Shown here: positions 52,001 to 62,600 of the stretch, piece by piece | Layout: every line of letters begins with the position of its first letter | Numbering within the stretch: position 1 is the first letter of the stretch | Assembly: GCF_022458985.1 (NCBI RefSeq) | Contig: NC_061771.1 | Span: 25,102,001-25,166,000, forward strand | Length of the DNA stretch: 64,000 nucleotides | Direction: 5' to 3' | Source of the DNA: Mugil cephalus | Taxonomy: Eukaryota > Chordata > Actinopteri > Mugiliformes > Mugilidae | Notes under the pieces: generated by a model | Databases searched by the model: none | Seen by the model: only the letters and a program-made list of their open reading frames with translations | What the model was told of the DNA's origin: nothing | Translations under genes and position numbers: made by a program

Positions 52001-52071
52001 CGTGTAAGCATGGAGACAAGTGCTGCTACTCCCACGACCTGGAGCACACACAAGAAGAGAAAATGGAGTAA
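39692..52071 (+). CDS. trmt1: tRNA (guanine(26)-N(2))-dimethyltransferase, 15 coding exons
   Basis: Coding exons: 39692-40047, 41144-41321, 42533-42720, 42840-42955, 44163-44275, 45196-45344, 45497-45580, 46764-46833, 46955-47089, 47777-47862, 49013-49121, 49294-49370, 49524-49643, 50386-50500, 51997-52071. The sum is 1,971 nt, giving 656 residues (human about 659). The enzyme uses S-adenosylmethionine to dimethylate N2 of G26 in many nuclear- and mitochondrial-encoded tRNAs. Seen: a basic leader (residues 1-46), the family signature [17 protein letters not shown], a SAM-binding loop [11 protein letters not shown] (about 184-194), the catalytic DLDPYGSP (258-265), two CxxC knuckles (CVGC, CEHC) and a C-terminal CCCH finger. 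One intron is GC-AG. Upstream is a GC-box promoter; the gene is head-to-head with nacc1 and tail-to-tail with man2b1. Confidence 0.96.
40209..40345. repeat. Second copy of the CACCAGGGGGAGCTC repeat, in trmt1 intron
   Basis: About 85-90% identical by eye to 37,581-37,735 over the shared blocks. It lies between the exons ending 40,047 and starting 41,144. Confidence 0.65.
41332..41582. mobile_element. Tc1-like relic in trmt1 intron
   Basis: It starts ACTGATCAGCCACAACATTA, twelve bases after the donor of exon 41144-41321, and contains CATGGATTCACATTATCTAG and GGCCCCTCCTCTCAACACAC. The right end is lost. Confidence 0.6.
42533..42720 (+). CDS. trmt1: trmt1 exon with SAM-binding motif I
   Basis: 188 nt after a TTTCCAG acceptor. 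It encodes [19 protein letters not shown], the glycine-rich SAM loop of the Trm1 family, and [19 protein letters not shown], the next Rossmann strand and its acidic residue. Donor CCAG|GTACGG. Confidence 0.95.
42840..42955 (+). CDS. trmt1: trmt1 exon with catalytic DLDPYGSP motif
   Basis: 116 nt. It encodes [19 protein letters not shown] followed by [24 protein letters not shown] occupies the place of the D/N-P-P-F/Y motif IV that positions the target amine in N2 and N6 methyltransferases. Confidence 0.96.
43280..43430. mobile_element. Fragment of the Tc1-like family in trmt1 intron
   Basis: It contains GGAAACTTTTGGACCTGGCA, TTGTGTAGGTCTCCCTTGTG and CTCATCAGAGAATGGGCATG in scrambled order relative to full copies, so it is probably deleted and rearranged. 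Confidence 0.55.
44573..44650. repeat. Interspersed repeat tail (CTTGAAGACGTTTCTCC block)
   Basis: The block followed by CTCATCCAAGTAGCTTCTTC is a sequence commonly met in fish interspersed repeats. Short and non-coding; class not assigned. Confidence 0.45.
45806..46710 (-). mobile_element. hAT transposon relic with BED zinc-finger fragment
   Basis: The left end TAGGGATGGACGATTATGG and right end CCGTCCCTAG are inverted. On the minus strand at 46,155-45,931 a frame reads [20 protein letters not shown] followed by NHLKFCHK, i.e. C-x2-C ... H-x4-H, the BED zinc finger that starts hAT transposases and ZBED proteins. Nothing of the catalytic domain or the dimerisation region follows. It lies in the trmt1 intron between 45,580 and 46,764. 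Confidence 0.65.
47117..47586. mobile_element. Full-length non-autonomous Tc1-like element in trmt1 intron
   Basis: It starts TCAGCCACAAGATTATGACC and ends GTCATAATGTTATGCCCGAT followed by CGATGTAC, an inverted pair of ends. The interior has GTGGATGTTACTTAGGCATG, TGACCTGGCCTCCAAA and ATTCTCTGATGAGTCACAAC, remnants of a decayed transposase region. At about 470 bp it is one third of an autonomous Tc1 element. Confidence 0.7.
48262..48375. repeat. Degenerate TTAGGG-like repeats in trmt1 intron
   Basis: GGTTAGGGTTA units recur at least six times, separated by short variable stretches (for example 48,262-48,272; 48,290-48,300; 48,322-48,332; 48,350-48,372). They resemble vertebrate telomeric repeats. 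Confidence 0.7.
49524..49643 (+). CDS. trmt1: trmt1 exon ending in a GC splice donor
   Basis: 120 nt encoding [19 protein letters not shown] and the conserved [11 protein letters not shown]. Only a donor at CCAG|GCGAGT (GC at 49,644-49,645) keeps frame with the next exon, which starts at 50,386 and encodes [19 protein letters not shown]. Using the nearby GT (49,648) would put a stop in the next exon after five codons. Confidence 0.85.
51997..52071 (+). CDS. trmt1: trmt1 last exon: CCCH zinc finger
   Basis: 25 codons including TAA at 52,069-52,071. Joined to the previous exon it gives [20 protein letters not shown] followed by H, a C-x7-C-x5-C-x3-H zinc finger as in mammalian TRMT1. The human tail after the finger is longer; here only a dozen residues follow. 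Confidence 0.95.
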   Translation, partial: GTCKHGDKCCYSHDLEHTQEEKME

Positions 52072-52261
52072 TTCCATCTCACTGGGTTTTAGTTTTTATT
52101 TTAGAGTTTCATCCTTGGATTATGTTCAAAAGACGCGGCGCAGTTTTTTTTTTGTTTTGGTTGAGGAACCTAAAAACCGAAGATAATTGTATATAAAATG
52201 GAGCTTTTTATGCCATCTTTGTTTTTTTTCCTTGAACTGTTGTCAGCTGGTAGAACATACC

Positions 52262-52267
52262 AATAAA
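52262..52267 (+). promoter_or_regulatory. trmt1: trmt1 polyadenylation signal
   Basis: AATAAA 190 nt after the stop, followed within 25 nt by T-rich sequence. This gives a short 3' UTR of about 215 nt. Confidence 0.75.
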
Positions 52268-52299
52268 GTCTTTACTTTGACTTTAAATACTTTTTAATC

Positions 52300-53520
52300 T
52301 TTATTTCTGTAACTTTGCAGCCAATCATTGTTTGGGTTCATCTCTACAAAAACAGTTGTGAACAGTTTGATATTTGAAAGGCTTCTGCAGGGCCGAGTTG
52401 GAGTCTAAAGAGACTAGAGAAGACTACAGAAGAACCAGAATGAATTTATATATACATATGTGCGTGTGTTTCCCAGATGTTGCAGGTGCATTCATCTTTC
52501 CTTTGAGCCTCTGGGGAGGACAGAGCTTATGCAACCTCAGGCTTTCTCAGGTTCTTTTAGAGTTCTGCAGGATATCGATGCAATACACTCACCACTTCCC
52601 GCTTCGGTTTCAACTGCGGCGACTGAAACGGTCGTACGAATGTTTTTATCTCCGAACCTCCTCAGTTAACCTTTCCTCGATGTGTTCCATCTTCTGTACT
52701 GATCCAAAACAATCAAATGGAGAAGCAGCTAGAAATACTAAAGCAGAAACATTCCGATACCAAGCGGACCAATCACAGCTCTTGTAGTCTGCACCTAAAT
52801 GATTTGCCATTTTCATGCAAGGTAAATTCCTTGTATGTACAAACACACTTGGCCACACATTCTTGACCTACCCCCCACTTTTAAAAATGGCAACTATGAA
52901 TATTTAAAAGAAGTCGTGCCAGCAGAAGAAGCAGCAGCACTAGTGGGAAGATTCTTGACAAGACCCACTTCTGAGTTTTCCAACAGGGTTTCTGCTTCTT
53001 TTTGACTGCATCATGGCTTGTAGTGTAGGCCATCAGATAGAGGTGTGTGTGTTGCAATAAAGAGAAACCTCAGCAATCAAGCTAACTAGCGACCCTCCAG
53101 AGGACAAGCGATTAGAGAGAATGAATGTTGCAGCCTTAATTTTAGGCGACAGAAGGTAAAACGTGGTTGACTGTGACTACGTAGAGTGAGGTGTCAAACT
53201 TATTTTAGTCCGGGGGCCCCACGTACAGCCCCATCTCAACTGGGCCGAACCAGTGAGATGATAGCATAATGACAACTCCAGATTTTTTCCCCCCATTTCT
53301 TTTAGTGCATGAAAAAAGAACAAGTAAATTAGGAGAATGATTACATTTAATAAACTATCCTTCAAAAAAACAATAAAATAAGCTAAAAGTGTAATTTCTT
53401 ATGTCTTCTATATAATTTTTGCACTTGCAAATTCATGCTGTTGGCCAGATTAGACCCTCTGGAGGTGGGCCGTATGTTTGACACCTGAGAATTCATAAGG
53501 ATAAGAAACTAAATCAGAAA
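52300..53520. other. trmt1-man2b1 tail-to-tail interval
   Basis: Apart from the repeat at 52,560-52,800 and the hAT-like MITE at 53,189-53,486, nothing gene-like is seen. Confidence 0.6.
53189..53486. mobile_element. hAT-like MITE with both ends (related to 1,001-1,300)
   Basis: It starts AGGTGTCAAACTTATTTTAG and ends GGGCCGTATGTTTGACACCT, inverted ends of about 11 bp. It sits just beyond the man2b1 3' end. Confidence 0.65.
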
Positions 53521-53534
53521 GATCATTTTTTTTC

Positions 53535-53540
53535 TTTATT
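53535..53540 (-). promoter_or_regulatory. man2b1: man2b1 polyadenylation signal
   Basis: AATAAA on the minus strand 362 nt after the stop, followed on that strand by A-rich then T-rich sequence. The implied 3' end is about 1.2 kb from the trmt1 3' end, so the two genes are tail-to-tail without overlap. Confidence 0.6.
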
Positions 53541-53901
53541 ATCAGCTGCTTGATCGGTATAAAATCATTCACATAGTAAACACATACACACTGCACACGT
53601 ACTTATTGCACATCAGACAGTCAGTGCAAGTTGCCACCAGTTTGTGGTAGGAGAGAAAAAGAAATGAGGATTTTCTTTCACTGGAAACATACGTGTTTTG
53701 ATTTGTTGAATTGTAATGACTTTAGAAAAGGCAACTCGAGCTGATTATGTAAGAGTCATCTGTCCACGTGTCCATCATCTCTGTGTTCATGGTAAAACAA
53801 AACAAGGCAGCACGAACGCAGCCTCTAGGTTTTCATTAACAGAACCCCTGTCGTCCTCTTTTTTTCGTGGAAAAGCAATGGAAGCTGCAGCGTGTGACCG
53901 G

Positions 53902-54005
53902 CTATCTGTGGCCGACTCTCAGCAGGAAGGTTCGGATCTCCATGGGCTTCAAGGTCACCTCCCACACAGAGGCGTCTCCGGACGTCTTCAGGAGCGGCTT
54001 AGAAT
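53902..54005 (-). CDS. man2b1: man2b1 last coding exon
   Basis: 104 nt. It encodes [18 protein letters not shown] then [15 protein letters not shown] and stop TAG at 53,904-53,902. The PMEIRTF core is shared with mammalian MAN2B1, and the terminus is a few residues shorter. Confidence 0.93.
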
Positions 54006-57000
54006 CTGGAAAAATAAATAAATAAGCATCATACGTTAACAGATTAGTTCAGATTGATGTCGTGATGGCGTGACCTCATTGAGCCACTAAAAACACTTCA
54101 CACACACAATAAAGCTGCAAACGTTACATCACACTGGCTGCGGGAAAACGTTCTTCCCGGTGAAGTCGGCTGTAACGGAGCAGCGACGAGCCCCGGTGTA
54201 CGAGCACAGGGCTTCGGCAGGTTTCATGTTGTCTCACTTAAGTAGAACACGACCCCACAGCTTCCAGCCGAGAGGCTCGTCTAAGACTGGCAAGGACGCC
54301 GGAGCCGGAGACGAGCTGCCAAATGAGACCGAGTCTCCAACATCTGGCTGCCTGCTGCTCATGGAGACGCTCTTAGTGGCCAAATTCTAAGGAAATTCTT
54401 CATGTTTTCTAAGAATTTCCTCTCAAAGTTAAAGGGAAAGCCCGACTATAATGATTTATAGGCCTTAATAAGCTCTCTTTCCACTTTCTTGTGGTGCCAC
54501 CTTTAAAACAAAACTGCACCTTTGATCACAAGCTATAACAACCACCATATAAGACATAATGAGTGACAGGTTTGGATAATCTTTTCCAGTGATAAAAGTA
54601 TTCAGTATAACAAAAAATATATAAATCTGTCTAAATACACTAAATAATATAAATACTAATTGACAAAACTCCCCAATTCATCCATTTCAAATGTAAACAC
54701 TAGCAGCTACACAGACACTTTGATTAGTTAGATTCATTCAAAAATAATTAAATAACATTAGGAATCTGACCAGACAGCTGATGTCAGCTTCAACCTTTTG
54801 GTGCAAATCAATGTACCGCATAGGCACTGATCAGGCACAACATTATGACCACCGACAGGAGAAGGCGGGAGACCTGCACAATATTAGGAGGGTGGTCATA
54901 ATGTTTTGCCTGACACTCGACTGTAAACGTGTCTGAATCTGGGATGATCTGCACTCATCGCACACTCGTCCACTCCAGCGCGTTTCCCTCCACTGTAGTG
55001 AAGTTGAGGGCAGGTGTGGGCGTCGTGTACCTTTCTGTGGCGTCCAGTCAAAACGCTTCATCTCATCTTTCCACTGATTGGCCGACAGGTTCAGCTCAGA
55101 GACGCCCAAAACTTCCAGGGTGGAAAACAGCTTCTGCACACACAGAATTATGCAGTTTAGTAAATAAAGTGTCTCTATTTTTTCGAAATGTCGAGGTGTT
55201 TCATTAAGTCCCTCTGACCTGTAGGTTGACCGTGACGGGCTGCGAGTTCACTTTACTCTCCCAGCTCTGGAACTGATGCTCCAGCCTCAGCAGCACCGAG
55301 TCTTTGTCCCACTGACTGAGCGTCAGGAGGTGGACAGCAGGGGGCAGCGCAGCCTGAAGCCCCGAGAACTACGAACGCACAAAAGACAGAAGACGGGCCA
55401 GTCTCATCATTCAGTAGGAAGAAACAAAAAAATAATAATAAAAAAAATATATATATGAATTACATGGCCTAATTTCTTAGTTCATTTTATTTCTGACTCA
55501 TGACACAAAGCCAGTCAGGGACAGAACTAAAGGAAACACATCTCAGGTCCCCGGAGATTTAGTGAAATCATGCCTGAAAATGCAAATATGTACACAACAG
55601 GACAGAAATGGGTCGAAACCAGCAGCATAAAAGCAGCTCAGACGGAAACTGCTTCCAGTGTTGACACCGTGCAGTTATCATTTTATACAATAACGATCTG
55701 TGTTGGGTTTATTTCTTACCTTGAAACATTTAAAGTTTTATCAAAGTTTAGGAAATCATGTTAAAAAGTAGCTACAGCATAAAAGCTAAATCTAATGATT
55801 AATCTCAGGTCTTCAGCGACTAGGTTGCAGTTCACGTAAACTCCCAACACAACCTCATCTGCAGGTACAAAGTCTTTTTACACCCCTCTCACTCACCTCC
55901 AGCTGAGTCTCTGGGTTCAGATCCCCGTCTGTAAACGTGAGCAGAGGCTGCAGCACGACCCCCTGGCCCAGCGGGCGGTAGGCGTCGGCGGCTTTGGGGG
56001 GCGGGTCCAGGGACAGCAGGAGGCGGCCGCGGACCACCAGCCCGTCTGGGTAGATGTCGGAGGTCTCGTTGAGAGGTTCCCCGACGCCACGGACGTCGTC
56101 TTTCAGCAGCCGACGGTGGAGCTGATGGGAATAAAACGAATAATAAAGTTACAGTTGCTTGGTCTGGTTCCGGGGTTAATTTCCTGAAATTAGCCTGCAG
56201 TGTGAATGAGGACTTAATTATGTAGTGTATGTTTCAATCCGCCATAAAACAGCTGTGACTCATCAGAGAATAGATGGTCTGGTCTGGGTGGGTGCTACGT
56301 GTCTAAGTAACATCCACATGAATGAATGTCAGGTCCAAAAGTTTCCCACTGAACTGTGGCAAGATGTTAATTATTTCTCCTGTCAGTGGTCGTAATGTTG
56401 TGGCTGATCGGTTTTCAAACCGTTTCCAGGCCGATGCGAGTCGGGCTACAGGTGAAATGTCTTTTGCATGTCTCACCATGATTTCCAGGGAACCGTTCTG
56501 GATGCTGCCTCCTCCCTGAGAGCGATCCGTCACCACGGTGAGCTGGTTCGCGTCGTCCTGTGGAGACAAACAGACGATCACGTTCCCACCGAGAGAAAGA
56601 TGCAACATATGATCCTCATTTCTGATTCCCCGGTTTCTCTAAAAGCTCATTTTAGCACTAGACACGCACCTTGATGAAAGCGCGCGAGTTGATGGGGAAG
56701 TAGTTTCCTGCAATGGGCTCCGTCTGCTGCAGGTGCCACGTGGGCCGGAAGTCTTTCCTGTTAGTGGAGAAAAAAAACACATTTAAATAGTGCCAACATA
56801 CATTACTCATTCAAATGTGCCAACATCCATTACATTTGTATTTTCCACAGTTGTTCGACTTACTTCCTCTGCAGCACTTCTCTGCCATTGGAATCTGTGT
56901 AGAAAAATCCAGAGGTCTTAATGTCGGTGTCTAGACGAGTGATCACCTCCTTCCCCAGGCCGTCTCTGATGGACGAAGCGTGAACGTGTTATGAAGTTTC

Positions 57001-59588
57001 TCTCCACCTATAAAACATTTATGCGTTCGACAACCTATATATGAGTGCGCTTAAGCACGCGCTCACTTTATGGGCACGGGTCCGACCGTCCACTCCAGCT
57101 CCAGAGCTCTGCTGTCGGCGTAGAGACGAACCACCTGAGACACCCAGGGAGAAAACCACTGCCTCACCTCCTGCACCACCGAGTTCTGGAGGGGGAGGGG
57201 AGGATCATAGAAAGTTAGATTGTTATGATAAAAGTGGATTAAAAATCATTTAATTATTCAAAGGCCACCGTGTGGTGTGTAAACAACGTCGGAAACTTCA
57301 AAATAAAACTGAAAACAAGATGGCGCCGCCCGTATCCCTGAGAGATTAGCATCAGTTTGGCTTATTTATACACAGTCTATGACTAAGTTAGGTACTTTTA
57401 GATAACTTTCCAGGAGACTTCCCTTAACTTAAACCAACTACTTTTAATAAACATTATATTAATCTTAGAAATAGTTATGAAGACGATAATGACGGTGATG
57501 AATATGGTGGCAATATAGTGAAGTACTATCCAACGGGATATGAAAGTGGTACAACAGGGTTAGTCAGCCGGGGAGGCAGCGTTTTCTTCTTCTTCTTTTT
57601 TTAAAATTTCTTCTGTGGATGCAGCCCGCAGGCCCAGTCAGGAGTGGGCTGATAGTGTCCTGACCACATATGGCTACTTCCTATTTATAACTCTGAAGAA
57701 CCGACACACAAATAGCTCCACCTGAACCGTTTTCGTCTTGGCCGTCCTGCTGATGATAAAAGGTGTTGAGGAGTTGGGTCTGAAGATGTAGGCTCCGGAA
57801 GGTTGGATACTCAGTACGTTGTTACCGTCGCTGGCGTTGTACCTGGAATACGCAATGAGAATGAAATTTGCAGTTAGTTTAACACCAGACTTTTTATTGG
57901 GTGTAATCTGGTGTTGTGAGGCTGTTTTGAGGTTGCCAACACTAACCAGTAGAAGTTCTGCGATAGGTTGATGCTCTGTTTGGTCTCGAGGTTGCTGAGG
58001 CCGCTGAGGAGGCCGGTGTCGGGGTAAAAGGTCGCTCGTAGGAACTGGTGCACACAAACAGTCAGTTTATAGAATTAAATAAAAAAAATAGAATCAAAAA
58101 TAAAATGATAATGCTTGGATTCAGACCTTGTTCTGGATCGATTTGGGTGCTCCGTACTCTGCAGAGGCCGGCGGAGGCCCACTCTGAAGCCGGGACACAA
58201 AGTAGGTGCTGTAGCCCAGAGGAGGAGCCTGGACCTGGAACACCAGCTCGTTGACAGCGGAGCCCCGGTTCTTCCTCACCTCCTGCGTGGCTCTGGATAC
58301 CGGAAGCACCTTCAGCGAGGACAGTTTTCTGGTTATCAGGGGCGTTATCTCCTCTCTCACGCTTTATTTTTTTCAGACTGTAGCTGACATTAAATAAAAA
58401 CGCTCTTCTTAGCAGTTCTGTTGTGTGACTTCATCTCTTCCTTATTTCTCTTCTCCAATTATTGAGGATTTCACAATGTGTAAAACAGCGCCCCTCTAAA
58501 TGCTGCGTGGCCAGATACGGTATTGCACTATTGTCTGAAGGGACGTCAGGCAGAGTTGGCTTCAATTGGTGAAAAAAAAACAAAAAAACAAAAACAAAGA
58601 ATGATTAACCAATCAGGTGAGGCTGCTGCCACGACATTACTTAACTGTGATTCACCAGGACTGGGTCAAGGGAAGACAAAAGCAAATTGGCAAGCGACGT
58701 GATAGAGGATTTAGTAAGAAACCATTTTACAAAACTGCCCCTACAGGTTCTGATTGCGTTTGTGAATGAATGCCATGTTTATGGTTGGTAGTAGCGGTTG
58801 TGCATTTGAGTGAGCGACTGAGTTAAAATAAGTTATTTAACTTCCTGAGACCCTGCGTCCTCGTATGGGGACATGAAATTTAAGGTTAGTGGCAGCTTAT
58901 TCTGCTACGTTTAAGCTTTTATCCTCATAACTAGATATTAGTTGTTGGACGGACGTTTCAGCGGATTCGTTTTGCAGCCAATAACATGACAAAAGTGAAC
59001 AAACTCATCAGATTTTACAGTTTTCTAGTTTAATACGACACGCAATTTCTATTAATAGTAACAAGCTGCAACTTTGCTAATTAGCAAGTGCTAGATTGAG
59101 CGGCAATGTTCACACATGAAAATGAACAGTTTTACATTTAGTTACATATTGTTGACTTTACTATAATATTGAGTGAAATAATCCCTGTGTCCACACACGA
59201 AGACATAATTTATTTTCCAAAAACCACTTCCGGTTCAAAGACGATGCTTAGTTTTCATACGTGTTAAAAAGGGAGAAAATGAAAATGCACACGAAGCAAA
59301 AGCTCAGGTTTCAGGAGGTTAAGTCAAGTTAAGAGGGAAATGCATGTGTGCGAGTGGGGGAGGGTGAGAGAAAGGGTGTGTGTCGGTGTTCAAAGTGTCG
59401 GCTAGATAACAGTTGTGTTTAAGACCCTGTAAAAGGGAACTGGGCCTTTCAATAGCTCTTTCCACTCCGTGAAACAGCAACATGACCTTTTAAAGTCCCC
59501 CACCCTCTAAAAAGCACATAGATTAGTTCTTGTTTCACTTGGCTTCCTCAAAAAAAAAAAAAAAATCCACACGCCACTGGTGGTTATG

Positions 59589-59623
<35 letters not shown>

Positions 59624-62600
59624 TATTGAAAGTGCAAGAAAAACATCTTTGATCAAAACAAACGGAGAAACAGCCCAACTGCAAGACTTTGGACAAATAA
59701 ACAGATGATACATGGCAGATTGTTGGTTTTCACTAGGAGACATAAACAATTATTGTAAATTACTTTGTACAAAATACAAAACTAATTTTTGTCCTGACAT
59801 ATGAATAAACTCTACTATATTCTAAAACAATATCGAGGCTTATAGTGGCTAATGAATAAATAATGGAGCATTGTTGCTGGGGTCATTCAATGCACTGACC
59901 TGACTTTCCACAGATGCTCCCTTAGCGTCTGTGACGTCGTACGCTTTCCCGCCGACTGGCAGCCTGACGGGCCACGTGACGGGCCGAGCCAGCGGGTTGT
60001 ACACGCTGACGGAAAACTGAAAGAGAAAGATGAGACGACTGAGCATCAGTCATGTCGGAACCGTGACGTTTACTTTTGACACTCGCCCATACCTAGCGCC
60101 AATGCTAACCGGCTAGCTGACATTGATGTGACATGAATCAAAGAATGATTCTGAACTGATCAGGCATAACATTATGACCACCACATTGTGTGGGTCTCCC
60201 TTGTGCCTCAAAAACAGTTGGGACTCATCAGAGAATGGACATGGTCGTTCTGAGCGTGTCCTGTGGTGTCCGGTAACAGGATGTTGTTAGGGGCCTTTGG
60301 GTCCTATGGGTTGAGGGGAGGGGCCTCTATGAATCATCCCAGACACTTGATCAGTTTGGGATCTAGTGAAATTGGAGGCCAGGTCGACACCTTCTGCTGA
60401 TCCTCATGTTTTTTTTTGTTTTTTTTTTAGTTCCTAAATGACTGCTGTCATCAAGGAGTGTCATTACTATGCGGTGGGGGTGTCTGGTCTAGTCTGAGTA
60501 ACATCCAAATGAATGCCAGGTCCAAAAGTTTCCAAGAATTGTCACAACATGGTCAACGCTATTTAATTCTCCCGTCAGTGGTTTTAATGTTTTGGCTGAT
60601 CAGTTTATATCCCTGTTCTGATCTCATATCAGTTTAACCTCACTTAGAGCTTCATGAACCAGGTTCAGACCAAAAACATCATCATAAATAGAATAAAGGT
60701 CTCACAAATACAAAGCAGTCTTTAAATTCTCCCCGTTCAACCAATATTGGTTTGATTTACGGAAAATGGAAGAGATCAAAACTTTCACAAATCTGTGACA
60801 CTGTATAAAGCAGTGAATGTATTTGTCAATTAAGTCCAGGTTTGTCAATTGTAAACGTGTAGAAATCATTGTGGATTAAAATCTGGATTTTAATTAATTA
60901 ATTTTTAGCTTTAGTCCTAAAAGATGTTAATCGCTGATGCCATGTTTCAAAACTGCTCATCAGAAATCCTGCCACAGAGATTTTGTCCATCTTCACACAG
61001 ATTCAATGGTTCAAACTAAGGCTCATGTTAAAATACATTGAGTGGGAGCTGTTGTGTCACCTTTGAGCTGGACTCTGTGAGAGGACACACGCTGATGTTG
61101 AGGTTGTCGCAGTACATTCGTTTAGCAGCGGAACCACTGAGAGCAGCCAGACTGTTACTGACCAGAACCTGACGGAGAAATGAAGAGCAGGAAAAGATCA
61201 GGAGCGTCCTCGTCCAACAGGATCATATCTAAACTAATACTAAAAATAATCACTTAAAAATACTTCCTATTAAATATAATGAATGTGAAGGTTGCATTAT
61301 CTCAGGAAATACTGTACAACATTGTTCTGTATAGAAAATGCAAACACAAAGAATGAGCTTATAAATCCATGTGATTACGTCTTAATACCTGACAGTGTGT
61401 CCAGCCGTTGGCTAGCCTCCTGGCATAGTCGTTTGCGACGTGTTGCTTCTCCGTGCCTGAGACTGCGTCGTGGTGCTGAGCCACTGCCATGGCTTCCTCT
61501 GCCGAGGAACGGGTACAACATCAAGAATTAAAACTACAATCGTCTTTTAGGATCGGGTTAATTAGTGGGGTATAAATGTGACGACTAGTTTGTGATGATT
61601 TACACCAAGAAGCAATAACACAAAAAATCAAATCTTACTCAAGGTCTCACTATCACCCTTCCCAAATGGTCCGTCCCTGGAACGTGGACCACCAAGCACC
61701 TCCAGCTGGTTGCAGGTCTGTAAAACAACCACCATTTGTTTACTACATTATCACCTCAGTTATTTGAGCCGGCCACATTAATTAAATCTTTTTTTTTTCT
61801 TCCTAGTTTTAATATATGACTAACATGGTTCAGGTAGAACACCATTACTACCTCCTACCAAGTCTACTGCTCACCTGTCGTCCCCGAACAGGTTTTACCA
61901 GCGCTGCAGCAGCATGTTAACGGAACGTATGAAAAGTTAAATTAAATCACTTCTAGCATGTTAGCATTTATAATTGGCATGTTTTAATGCCAACGTTGCA
62001 GACTAACGCCACAGTCACGTTATATCAAGCTCCAAAATCCCAACTGTGACCTGCAATTTATTTATATATTATCAGGCATAACATTATGACCACCTTCCTA
62101 ATATTGTGTAGGTCTCCCTTGTGCCTCCAAAACAGTTGTAACTCATCAGAGAATAGACATGGGCCTTCTGAGTTAGTTAGTAGTTATATGGAAGCCAGGG
62201 AGTAAACCCAATTTCCTTGGCCCACAACAGTTGTGCAACCAAACGTTTTGCCTGGGGTAGCTCTGTTGGTAGCTTATTATGCTCTGCCAAAGATCTGCAC
62301 AACTAATTACATTGCTACATTGGGGTTTTATGCGGTGGTAGACAGAAGAGTAACAGCAAAGTAGTCACACATCTTGAATTTGTTTAGAACCAAATGGCTG
62401 AGATTGATTGTAGGACTATCCGATTGCACGTAGAGGTCTTTTTTCTCTTTGAATAAAATAAAATCCAAGTTTGGATGCTGTGTTACTAGTTTAGCTACAG
62501 CAGGCAACTTTATTCTATATGAACCGAAAAACATCAGACAAAGGCATTGTGTTGTCAAAGCAAAGTTTTATGTTCACACAACCAACTCTACAATCTTACT

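Noticed and set aside
51865..52071. Alternative longer last exon of trmt1 starting [12 protein letters not shown]
   Set aside because: The upstream part is intron before a clear TTTTTCCTCAG acceptor; only the CCCH finger part matches TRMT1.
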